Positions 34,283 through 42,639 of a stretch of 64,000 nucleotides of DNA are shown here, piece after piece (the first letter of the stretch is position 1; every line of letters starts with the position of its first letter). Made by a program: the position numbers and the translations under genes. The notes below the pieces were generated by a model that worked only from the letters and a program-made list of their open reading frames with translations, was not told the DNA's origin and did no database searches. Source of the DNA: an uncultured Bacteroides sp. (GTDB lineage: Bacteria > Bacteroidota > Bacteroidia > Bacteroidales > Bacteroidaceae); assembly GCF_963677715.1 (NCBI RefSeq), contig NZ_OY782495.1:434001-498000 (forward strand), given 5' to 3'.

Positions 34283-35944
34283 TTACAACAGAAACAAAAG
34301 AATCACCTGAGCGATAATCACCCGGAGAAACATGCTTAGCGGGTAAACCGTAGCATAGGCTACCGACGGATTATCGCCCGGAATTGTATCGTTGGCATAA
34401 TTCAACGCCATCGGGTTAGCCATACTTCCGCAAATCATGCCTACCACCGATCCGAAGTCTATCTTCATTAGTTTAAAGGCTATAATGCCGACAAAAAGAA
34501 TCGGAATTGCCGTCAGGCCAAAGCCCACCCCTATCCAAAGTAAACCTTCGGGACGAAAAACGGTTTCAAAGAAATTAGTGCCGGCATCCAGCCCCAGGCA
34601 AGCCAAGTACATAGAAAGCCCCAAAGCACGAAGCATCAGGTTAGCACTACGTGTAGTGTAAGTAAGCATGTGCAAACGCGGGCCAAAAGTTCCGATTAAA
34701 ATACCCACTATAATAGGTCCGCCTGCAAGTCCCAACTTTACCGGAGCACTTACTCCAGGAATAGATAAAGGTATCGCACCCAGTGTCAATCCGAGTACTA
34801 TTCCTATAAATACAGCTACCAAATTCGGTTCATTTAAGTTCTTAACAGCATTGCCCAATACCTTTTCTACATTTTGAATAGCCACCGCCTCGCCTACCAC
34901 GGTAAGCCTGTCTCCCAGTTGCAACGTTAAATCGGGGGTTGCAAGCAACTGCACATCCGAACGATACACACGGCTGATATTAATGCCGTACGTATTGCGT
35001 AAACGCAGAGAACCAAGTCTCTTCCCGTTAAGCTCCGGGCGGGTAATAACTATTCGTTGCGACACCAGTTGGCTATCTATGGCATTCCAGTCAATATCTT
35101 CCTTGTTCCAGTCAGTATTCTCTTGCTCACCAAATAGTACCGTAAGAGCCAGTACGTCTTTCTCTGAAGTAATGACCAGTAGCCTGTCACCTTCTTTAAT
35201 CATTTTCTCGGATGTAGGAATACTAACATTCCCGTCGCGCCACAACCTGGATATAACAAATTTCGGATAACTGAGATGCGCAATATCTTTAACACTCTTA
35301 TTAAAAATAGCCGGATTATGTACCTGGAATGCAGCAATATATGTTTTGTTATTGCAATCTTTTTGTTCCTGTCCAAAATCCTCCTTGTGCACAAACAACT
35401 TCCGAATAAACAAAATAGCCAGTATAACCCCAATGACTCCCAACGGATAAGCAACGGCACAACCCAAAGCGGGCGAGTTACTTTCCAATCCAAGCTGTTT
35501 AAGTGTTTGTTGAGCCGCACCCAAAGCAGGAGTATTTGTTGTAGCTCCGCATAAGATACCTACCACATCGGGCAATGAAATTCCGGTTGTAAAACTCGCC
35601 GTCACACTAAGCAAAGTACCCATCAAAACCACGCCTACAGCCAGCATATTCAGTTTTACACCACCTTTGCGGAAAGAAGCAAAAAAGCCGGGGCCAACCT
35701 GCAAGCCCAGTGCATAGACAAAGATAACCAGTCCGAAGCTCTCTGCATAGTTCAGCATCTGCTCATCAACAGACAAGCCGAAGTGCCCTGCCAAAATGCC
35801 GGCAAAAAAGACAAAGGTAACTCCCAGAGAAACGCCGAAGATATGCACTTTTCCCAATCCGAGGCCGATAGCAGAGATCAGAGAAATAATCACTACCGCC
35901 TGTAAAGCTGAATGTTGAACGAATAAACTATATAGCCATTCCAT
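34283..35944 (-). CDS. Putative transporter, YidE/YbjL (AspT-like antiporter) family
   Basis: The 553-residue protein has two halves of the Asp-Al_Ex/YidE-duplication membrane domain (about 1-170 and 380-553), with glycine-rich motifs (LCGATTNTPALGAA and MICGSMANPMALNY). They enclose two TrkA-C (RCK_C) regulatory domains (about 200-370). This is the architecture of the aspartate:alanine exchanger family. The substrate is unknown. A TATCTTTG box on the minus strand lies at 35977-35984. Confidence 0.86.
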   Translation of the reverse strand: MEWLYSLFVQHSALQAVVIISLISAIGLGLGKVHIFGVSLGVTFVFFAGILAGHFGLSVDEQMLNYAESFGLVIFVYALGLQVGPGFFASFRKGGVKLNMLAVGVVLMGTLLSVTASFTTGISLPDVVGILCGATTNTPALGAAQQTLKQLGLESNSPALGCAVAYPLGVIGVILAILFIRKLFVHKEDFGQEQKDCNNKTYIAAFQVHNPAIFNKSVKDIAHLSYPKFVISRLWRDGNVSIPTSEKMIKEGDRLLVITSEKDVLALTVLFGEQENTDWNKEDIDWNAIDSQLVSQRIVITRPELNGKRLGSLRLRNTYGINISRVYRSDVQLLATPDLTLQLGDRLTVVGEAVAIQNVEKVLGNAVKNLNEPNLVAVFIGIVLGLTLGAIPLSIPGVSAPVKLGLAGGPIIVGILIGTFGPRLHMLTYTTRSANLMLRALGLSMYLACLGLDAGTNFFETVFRPEGLLWIGVGFGLTAIPILFVGIIAFKLMKIDFGSVVGMICGSMANPMALNYANDTIPGDNPSVAYATVYPLSMFLRVIIAQVILLFLL

Positions 35945-35976
35945 GTATAATACCGATTAGTTGGTTTATCGGGCTG

Positions 35977-35984
35977 CAAAGATA
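35977..35984 (-). promoter_or_regulatory. Promoter -7 box for the YidE/AspT-type gene
   Basis: It reads TATCTTTG on the minus strand, 32 bp before the start codon; the -33 element is weak. Confidence 0.45.
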
Positions 35985-36036
35985 CAATTATTTCGTATAT
36001 CCCGTTAAGAAAGCGTTATCCGAATTTAGCAAAAAG

Positions 36037-37386
36037 TTACTTTACAAAGCTCTTTTTTATCCACTTCATGCCATACCAACGACGAACAAACACAATTCCG
36101 CGTATATTCTCGTCAAGTAGAAAGGCTATCCACATTCCGAACAAACCCCATTCCCAATGCACTCCTAAGAGATAGCCACACCCTACAGCCACACTCCACA
36201 TCACCACCAAACCCACGTAGAAAGGATAATTCACATCTCCGGCAGCCCTCAGCGCATTTGTGGCAAAGATATTAATCGGGCGTCCTATTTCCAGCACAAC
36301 ATCAATAATCAGCACCATCGCTCCCATGCGTATAATCTCCGGATTCGAAGTAAGCCAACCAAAGATAACACGACCGAAGAGAGCCAACACACAAGAAAAA
36401 GAGAAAGTAATCAGAATAGATTTCTTCATCACATACTTACCCAACAGAAAAGCCGCATGAGGTTTCTGTTCTCCTATCAGATGCCCGATACAGATAGCCC
36501 CTCCCTGTGCCATGGCAATGCAGAAAAGATAAGAAAACATAATGATATTAACACAATACGTGCGGGTAGCCAAAGCCTCCGTGCCCAGCATATTTATAAA
36601 AAACGTAATAACAACCTGAGACGAACTGTACGAAAGTTGTTCTCCTGCCGATGGCAATCCCACTTTCAGTAGATTCTTTAACTCGACAAAAGGGAAAGGT
36701 CGAAAATAAGCCAGAGGGAAACGAGGAATATGTTTACGAAACAAAATAACGAACAGAATCACCATAGACACTCCCCTACTAAACGCCGTCGATATGGCCG
36801 CCCCCTCCACTCCAAGCTCAGGAAAACCAAACTTGCCGAAGATAAGCGAATAGTTACCTATTATATTAAGGATATTCACCACTACAGTTACCATCATCGG
36901 GTAAATAGCCTTGTTGGCACTACGCAAGGATGCCGACAGCGTTAGCGAAACAGCCTGAAAGAAAGCAAAAGCTCCCACAATACGCATATAATCCATGCCA
37001 TCCTTCATCAACTCCGGCCCCAAGCCCATCCAATGAAGTATCGTACCGTTCATAGAAAACAAGAAAAGACTTACCAAAAGCCCTATCACAAGATTCATAA
37101 GTAAAGACACGCCCACCACCTGAACCACCTTTTTCTGCATCTTTGCACCCAGATATTGTGAGCATAGTACAGATGTACCCAAGTTGATAACCTCGAAAAC
37201 CAGAAACGTAAGCATCACAATCTGATTGACCACCCCCACAGCAGCCACACTGTTATCGGAGTGCCGGCTCAACATAATTATGTCCACCGCCCCCAACATC
37301 ATAATGAGCAGTGTTTCTACAAAAATAGGAGCAGCCAGTTTCAGTAACCTTCTGCGTAAACTCTCTTGCCTGATTATGTTTGTCAC
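36037..37386 (-). CDS. MATE-family efflux transporter
   Basis: The 449-residue protein has twelve predicted helices in two MatE repeats. The first repeat starts RRRLLKLAAPIFVETLLIMMLGAVDIIMLSR, in pieces, with the typical aspartate, and the second starts VGLPSAGEQLSYSSSQ. It exports drugs or metabolites in exchange for Na+ or H+. The group resembles the NorM/DinF branch found widely in Bacteroides. A minus-strand TAACTTTG box lies at 37415-37422. Confidence 0.9.
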   Translation of the reverse strand: MTNIIRQESLRRRLLKLAAPIFVETLLIMMLGAVDIIMLSRHSDNSVAAVGVVNQIVMLTFLVFEVINLGTSVLCSQYLGAKMQKKVVQVVGVSLLMNLVIGLLVSLFLFSMNGTILHWMGLGPELMKDGMDYMRIVGAFAFFQAVSLTLSASLRSANKAIYPMMVTVVVNILNIIGNYSLIFGKFGFPELGVEGAAISTAFSRGVSMVILFVILFRKHIPRFPLAYFRPFPFVELKNLLKVGLPSAGEQLSYSSSQVVITFFINMLGTEALATRTYCVNIIMFSYLFCIAMAQGGAICIGHLIGEQKPHAAFLLGKYVMKKSILITFSFSCVLALFGRVIFGWLTSNPEIIRMGAMVLIIDVVLEIGRPINIFATNALRAAGDVNYPFYVGLVVMWSVAVGCGYLLGVHWEWGLFGMWIAFLLDENIRGIVFVRRWYGMKWIKKSFVK

Positions 37387-37414
37387 CTTTCCAATCCTTT
37401 TACCTTTTCGGTTG

Positions 37415-37422
37415 CAAAGTTA
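37415..37422 (-). promoter_or_regulatory. Promoter -7 box for the MATE gene
   Basis: It reads TAACTTTG on the minus strand, 28 bp before the start codon; no clear -33 TTG. Confidence 0.45.
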
Positions 37423-37575
37423 TTTAAAAAGCATCACATAACAGATGGATATGCATCAATAAAGAAAAAGAATTTCTTTGTAGCCCAACAAGAAAAACTT
37501 TGCAACCTTACTATTTGAACCTTAGAACATTAGTTATTTCGGTACACAGGTCGCCGAAAAATATCGTAGAAAGAT

Positions 37576-37606
37576 TTGCGTAGTCCAAAAGTTCCTCCTA
37601 TATTTG
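37576..37606 (+). promoter_or_regulatory. Bacteroides-type promoter for tRNA-Ser
   Basis: TTG at 37576-37578 and TATATTTG at 37599-37606 with 20-nt spacing. The predicted start is near 37613, about 23 nt before the mature tRNA. Confidence 0.72.
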
Positions 37607-37635
37607 CACCGCATTTGAGAGAAAATGCAGGTAAA

Positions 37636-37725
37636 GGAAGTTTGGGTGAGTGGCTGAAACCACCAGTTTGCTAAACTGACGTACGGGTTACCGTACCGGG
37701 GGTTCGAATCCCCCAGCTTCCGCCA
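37636..37725 (+). tRNA. tRNA-Ser (GCT)
   Basis: The 90-nt gene has a 7-bp acceptor stem (GGAAGTT with AGCTTCC, one G-T pair), U8, an anticodon loop TTGCTAA with GCT at 37670-37672, a long variable arm (ACGTACGGGTTACCGTAC) as required for serine tRNAs, a T-loop TTCGAAT and an encoded CCA at 37723-37725. Confidence 0.95.
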
Positions 37726-37730
37726 GCTCG

Positions 37731-37770
37731 GGCATAACTGATTAATAAAATTATCAGTTATGCCTTTTAC
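37731..37770 (+). terminator. Intrinsic terminator after tRNA-Ser
   Basis: GGCATAACTGAT (37731-37742) is exactly complementary to 37753-37764 and is followed by TTTTAC. It stands between the two tRNA genes. Confidence 0.75.
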
Positions 37771-37798
37771 AAAAATACAATAAACGTAGATATACCAC

Positions 37799-37871
37799 GG
37801 TGCATTCGTCTAGTGGCTTAGGACGCCGCCCTCTCACGGCGGAAACTCGGGTTCGACTCCCGGACGCACTA
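37799..37871 (+). tRNA. tRNA-Glu (CTC)
   Basis: The 73-nt cloverleaf starts GGTGCAT (37799-37805), with U8 at 37806, and pairs with ACGCACT near the 3' end; there is one G-T pair and one A-C mismatch. The anticodon stem CCGCC/GGCGG encloses CTCTCAC, giving anticodon CTC. The T-loop is TTCGACT. CCA is not encoded. The mismatch slightly lowers confidence in normal function. Confidence 0.88.
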
Positions 37872-37882
37872 CTTTTAGTAAC

Positions 37883-37925
37883 AAAAAAAGGATACATTCT
37901 TATTATAGAATAGTATCCTTTTTTT
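37883..37925 (+). terminator. Intrinsic terminator after tRNA-Glu
   Basis: A 13-bp stem (37883-37895 with 37913-37925), with an inner ATTCT/AGAAT pair, ends in seven T. The A-rich left arm makes it bidirectional, so it may also end the minus-strand fimbrial transcript. Confidence 0.8.
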
Positions 37926-38092
37926 GTTGATGCCACTATTATATATAATCTTATAACTATTGGGCGTACAAAAGACCTCCGGACACACTAGTCCGGAGGC
38001 CTACAAACAAAACAAACAAATTTACCGTGATTCACATCATGGGTATTTCATTAATTCCATTATCTATTTAAAAGTTCCAAAATAAAACAAAT

Positions 38093-40249
38093 TTATTCTT
38101 GCACGCAGCGCACCGGAAAGCTATCGGCACGACCGTAGTCATTGCTTGCCGGGTACACGTTGCCTCCCGAATTAAAACGCAGGAAGTACCCGTTAGCGGA
38201 ACTCGGCGACGCCGACCAGCAGTAACCGTCAGTACCTACGAGATTGAACGCACCCGTAATGCGGCTCCGATAGCCAGAAGTAGGATAATAACCGATACCC
38301 GTAAGCAGCATGCTATAGTTAGAAAACGTGTTAGACGAATACCCGTTCCAAGGTGATGCGCTTCCTGTCCAAGGCGGAACCCGCCAACCGGAAGGGCAGG
38401 GATCAAAAACAGTCTTCGCAGCAAAAGTCGTGGCACTAATGGTACCATCACCCCATAAATTATTGTTCTGAGAAGAAATAGTATTAGTATACCAATCATA
38501 AGGAGAAGACGGACCCTCATAGAACACAAACGGATTGCGCACAGAATTTGTAAGGTTTGTAGATACAGCCACAGCCTGTGCATTAGCCAACACATTCATA
38601 TTAGTTCCCGTTGCACTGTAAACAACCGCAGGATCTGTACCGGCGGTAATGTTCCAAGCATTGGCTCCCGGAAAAGGATCCTTCCTTCCCCATTGATAGA
38701 AAAGTCCTGACACACTAGCAGCTTGGTCGGAAGAAGTAGAGGTTGCAGCAGCCGTTGCTCCCAAATTACGATCCATAAATACGTAAGTTTTCGTTCCGTT
38801 CGATCTGGAATAGGTTGTTCCTCCGCCATCCGGGTTATAGCTTGTTACCCAAATGTGCCACGACCATAACACCTGGTCGGAACTGTTCTTGATTTGTACC
38901 ACTGCATTGCCACCGTCGCTCCCTGTGGGAGTGTTCGCCCTTACTGTGAAACGCCCAGTAGGTCCGGTGCCAATCGTATTAGTGATACTCACCAGACCGG
39001 TCGTGCTCTCCCAAAGAAGGCTGGCCGTCCACGTAGTGCCGGATAGAATCTGGTAATAAGTGCCGTTTGTCAAAGTGGCACCGGTAATTGCAATGGGGCT
39101 TTCATTGGCACGGCGCACTAAGATATTAGTCGTTGCTCCCGGAGCCACTATGTAACTATTGGATAAATTTTCCACAGTCACCCTTCCGTCCGCTTCGTTC
39201 ATACCCTTTATCGTCATGGATATGTTATAAGCCGTGTTGCGGATAAGATTAAAATCTGTAGTAAAGTTGGCACCCGGATAAATGCGGTACGTTATGTGTT
39301 CGGACGTCCCGCCACTGGGTGTATAAATGCCATATACTTCTATATAAGTGCTAAAAGCCGGCGCATTTGTTTTATTTTTATCCTGTACATTGCTGATAGC
39401 AGACACTGTGCCCCGAAGGTTTTCGGGCAAATACCATGTAAGTGTACTTCCCGCCGTGTAAGCCGCTTCAGCCATGTAGTATGCATATTTATCCGTATCC
39501 GAAGTTGCATTAGCCGGATAAGTGCCTGTAGGAACCGCCATCTGAGCCACATTGGGCACAGAACAAAGCTGAACAGCTTCAAGGGTAAACGCATCGCTTG
39601 TATTTGTGAGACTCACATTGCAGGTAAATGAGAGTTTGGCAACCATGCGGGTCAGTGATACGGAATACAATCCGGGCATGGTGGCTCCGGTATATGTGCC
39701 TATCATGGGAAGATCGGTACCCGATGTTACCGATGCTTCGGTGGCAAAACCAAGTGTTGAAGCCTGGAAATCGGCTATGGTAGTTGTTCCAACGGTATAA
39801 TCCGATATGATATCTTCTCCCACATTGGCAACCACATACACAGTCTGATCATTACTGCTTTCAGTAAGGGTTGTTTCCAGATTCGTATTGTCCGGAGAGC
39901 TATGATATTCTTTCGCTACTAAAGTGGATGTGGGTAGTGTGCCATCAAATTGGAAGATACATACCTCATTAATGGCATACTCATCAATTCCTGTTGAACT
40001 GCGGGTAGTACCCGTACTTTCTTTATCAGAGAGTCCCATCGCTACGCTTAACGCTTCACCTCTACTGCTGCTCGTGGCTTTGGTAGTGGCAGACGAAGCA
40101 GATCCCATTCTCACAAGCTGCAAGTTGAAGTGCATTTGTACGATCTCTCCCTTCCTTGCGTCAGAATAACCTAAATCATCACCGGTGCAACCACTTAGTA
40201 GCGGAAATATCAGCGTAATTATTAACAATGTCCATTTATGTAACACCAT
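38093..40249 (-). CDS. Fimbrillin-like lipoprotein with C-terminal FISUMP domain (tip protein candidate 3)
   Basis: The 718-residue product has a lipoprotein signal peptide (PLLSGC, Cys at about 21). An N-terminal fimbrillin-like/DUF4906-type region follows (about 40-350; TTRSSTGIDEYAINEVCIFQF in pieces, and IYPGANFTTDFNLIRNTAYN in pieces). A middle beta-sandwich lies at about 355-470. The C terminus (about 480-718) is a Fibrobacter succinogenes major paralogous (FISUMP) domain with DRNLGA, FYQWGRKDPFPGA, FDPCPSGWRVP and a final FPVRCVQE. It is the last gene of the fimbrial operon. By position it should be a pilus-associated or tip adhesin. Its N-terminal part is highly similar at DNA level to the next gene upstream. 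Confidence 0.78.
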   Translation of the reverse strand: MVLHKWTLLIITLIFPLLSGCTGDDLGYSDARKGEIVQMHFNLQLVRMGSASSATTKATSSSRGEALSVAMGLSDKESTGTTRSSTGIDEYAINEVCIFQFDGTLPTSTLVAKEYHSSPDNTNLETTLTESSNDQTVYVVANVGEDIISDYTVGTTTIADFQASTLGFATEASVTSGTDLPMIGTYTGATMPGLYSVSLTRMVAKLSFTCNVSLTNTSDAFTLEAVQLCSVPNVAQMAVPTGTYPANATSDTDKYAYYMAEAAYTAGSTLTWYLPENLRGTVSAISNVQDKNKTNAPAFSTYIEVYGIYTPSGGTSEHITYRIYPGANFTTDFNLIRNTAYNISMTIKGMNEADGRVTVENLSNSYIVAPGATTNILVRRANESPIAITGATLTNGTYYQILSGTTWTASLLWESTTGLVSITNTIGTGPTGRFTVRANTPTGSDGGNAVVQIKNSSDQVLWSWHIWVTSYNPDGGGTTYSRSNGTKTYVFMDRNLGATAAATSTSSDQAASVSGLFYQWGRKDPFPGANAWNITAGTDPAVVYSATGTNMNVLANAQAVAVSTNLTNSVRNPFVFYEGPSSPYDWYTNTISSQNNNLWGDGTISATTFAAKTVFDPCPSGWRVPPWTGSASPWNGYSSNTFSNYSMLLTGIGYYPTSGYRSRITGAFNLVGTDGYCWSASPSSANGYFLRFNSGGNVYPASNDYGRADSFPVRCVQE

Positions 40250-40389
40250 CTTTAGTATTCTCTTTTTTTTCTTAGTATGTAATATACTTTCCTATAAACA
40301 TTAAACCGTCTTAATTCTCTTTTGCAATCTTTCATGACAGTAAGTTAAAATACATAAGTTATTCCCATTACATAAATAATACAAATAAT

Positions 40390-42618
40390 TTATTCTTGCG
40401 CGCACCGCACACTAAACCCAAAGCTTCGAATATTATTGTTCAATGGGTACATATTGCTATTGCTGAAGTACAGGTTGCCTGCGTATGTAGGACTACCAGA
40501 ATCATAGGATGACGACGACCAATAGCAACCGTACGAGCTAACGTTCGTCAAGACACCCGTATTGTAATTTTGATAACCGGCAGCCGGCCAAAAAGATGTA
40601 GCACCGGAAGTTCCCGCTATATAAAAAGTCCAACCTTTAACAAAACCGGAACTCGTTAAAACATTAGCCACACCTTCATTTGCTCCTGTTGTACTGAAAA
40701 TCCGGTAACTATCCTGAGTAGGCACACGCCAACCCACAGGGCAGGGGTCATAAATAGACTTACTACCGGATAAGGTATTAGGAGCCGTCCCACTATTAGG
40801 ATTACCCCAGAGATTATCCCGCTGAGCCGCATTACTTGTCACATTCAGCCAATCATAGGATGATATGTTATTTAGAATGAATTTCGTTGGATTCTTAATT
40901 GAATAAGCAATGGAAGTAGCAGCGTCAGTACCTGCCGAAGCATTGGATACGGCGCTATAAGAATACCCGCTGGCATAAGTAGGGACAAGCGCAGTCGCAG
41001 TCCAACCGGAAGCACCCAGAAACGGATCCTTACGCCCCCACTGATAAAGCAGGCCCATGTCACCCGCATTGGTCGCCGTTCCACTCCAATTACTAATTTC
41101 CGTAGCACCCAAGTTATACTTCATCATCTTGAAAGTAGTGGTGCTGCCATATTTCTTATAAGTGTCATAATCCGTATCAGGATCATAATTCACCTTCCAA
41201 ATGTGCCAACTCCAAAGGATATTAGTGCCGTCCGTTACCGCAATCAAGGCGTTACCATTGGCCGTTTTATTGGCCGTTTTAAAACGAACATAGCCGTTAA
41301 CAAGCTTCACACTACCCTCTTCTATCACATTTCCTTTTTTAGCACCGGTTTCCCAAACCACAAAGGCGGCAGTAGGGCTCAGAATTGATGGAGTTATAAC
41401 TGATCCGTTTTGCCAAGATGTCGCAGCAGTTATCGCTCCATTGCCCATTACCGTAGCATTAAACTTATATGCTTGATCGCCATCATTTGCTATGTAGCAA
41501 TTAGCCGTGACTTGTGTTCCCGCATTGTTTATGCTCAAATTTTCAGGAATCAACACCCTACTATCCGCTTCATTCATACCCTTTATCGTCATGGATATGT
41601 TATAAGCCGTGTTGCGGAGGAGATTAAAGTCCGTGGTAAAGTTAGCACCCGGATAAATGCGGTATGTTACATATTCCGCTGTTCCGCCACTGGGTGTATA
41701 AATCCCTTCGACCTCTATATAGGTGCTATAAGCCGGCGCATTGGTTTTGCTCTTATCCGCTTCATTCGTGATGGTAGAAACCGTTCCTTTCAGATTTTCG
41801 GGAATATACCACGTTAACGTATTGCCTGCCGTATAAGATTCCGCTGTATAGTTGATGTATTTACTTGCGTCCGTAGTTGCGTTTGCCGGATAAGTGCCTG
41901 TTGGTGTACTCATTTGAGCCACATCGGCAACCGAATAGAGACGAGCCGATGTAAGTGTAAACGCATCGCCTGTATTTGTGAGACTCACATTACAAGTAAA
42001 TGTAAGTTTGGCAACCAGACGAGTAAGTGACACGGAATACAAACCGGGCATGGTGGCTCCGGTATATGTGCCTATCATGGGAAGATCGGTACCTGATGTA
42101 ACCGATGCTTCGGTGGCTAAGCCAAGTGTTGAAGCCTGGAAATCGGCCAAGGTTGTTGTCCCTGTGTAGTTTCCTGTTATATTTCCCACATTGGCCAATA
42201 CATAAACGGTTTGATCGCCGCTGCTCTCGGTAAGAGTCGTTTCCAAATTTGTAGTATTAGGAGAACTATAATACTCTTTGGCTACTAAAGTAGAAGTCAA
42301 TGCTGTGCCACAAAATTGAAAGACACATACTTCATTAATGGCATACTCATCAATTCCTGTTGAGCTGCGTGTAGTGGCGGTACTTTGTTTATCAGAGAGC
42401 CTTATCGCTACGCTCAACGTTTCACCTTTACTACTGCTGCTCGTGGCTTTGGTAGTGGCAGACGAAGCAGATTCCATTTCCACTGGTTGCAAGTTGAAGT
42501 GCATTTGTACAGTCTCTCCTTCTTTCACGTTGGAATTGTCCAAATCGTCTGCGGTGCAACTTGCTAGCAGCAGAAGCAGTATTCCAATCGTTGGCAATAT
42601 CCATTTATTTAGTATCAT
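40390..42618 (-). CDS. Fimbrillin-like lipoprotein with C-terminal FISUMP domain (tip protein candidate 2)
   Basis: The 742-residue product has lipobox LLASC. Its fimbrillin-like N-terminal half (about 40-370) is nearly the same as that of the protein encoded at 38093-40249. The C-terminal half resembles the protein encoded at 42640-44772 instead: a linker with TANCYIANDGDQAYKFNATV, then FKMMKYNLGATEIS, LLYQWGRKDPFLGAS, YDPCPVGWRVPTQDS and a final FSVRCAQE. It therefore looks like a chimera of its two neighbours. It is probably exported as a lipoprotein and assembled at or near the fimbrial tip. Confidence 0.78.
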   Translation of the reverse strand: MILNKWILPTIGILLLLLASCTADDLDNSNVKEGETVQMHFNLQPVEMESASSATTKATSSSSKGETLSVAIRLSDKQSTATTRSSTGIDEYAINEVCVFQFCGTALTSTLVAKEYYSSPNTTNLETTLTESSGDQTVYVLANVGNITGNYTGTTTLADFQASTLGLATEASVTSGTDLPMIGTYTGATMPGLYSVSLTRLVAKLTFTCNVSLTNTGDAFTLTSARLYSVADVAQMSTPTGTYPANATTDASKYINYTAESYTAGNTLTWYIPENLKGTVSTITNEADKSKTNAPAYSTYIEVEGIYTPSGGTAEYVTYRIYPGANFTTDFNLLRNTAYNISMTIKGMNEADSRVLIPENLSINNAGTQVTANCYIANDGDQAYKFNATVMGNGAITAATSWQNGSVITPSILSPTAAFVVWETGAKKGNVIEEGSVKLVNGYVRFKTANKTANGNALIAVTDGTNILWSWHIWKVNYDPDTDYDTYKKYGSTTTFKMMKYNLGATEISNWSGTATNAGDMGLLYQWGRKDPFLGASGWTATALVPTYASGYSYSAVSNASAGTDAATSIAYSIKNPTKFILNNISSYDWLNVTSNAAQRDNLWGNPNSGTAPNTLSGSKSIYDPCPVGWRVPTQDSYRIFSTTGANEGVANVLTSSGFVKGWTFYIAGTSGATSFWPAAGYQNYNTGVLTNVSSYGCYWSSSSYDSGSPTYAGNLYFSNSNMYPLNNNIRSFGFSVRCAQE

Positions 42619-42639
42619 TTCATTCTTTTAAAAACAAAT

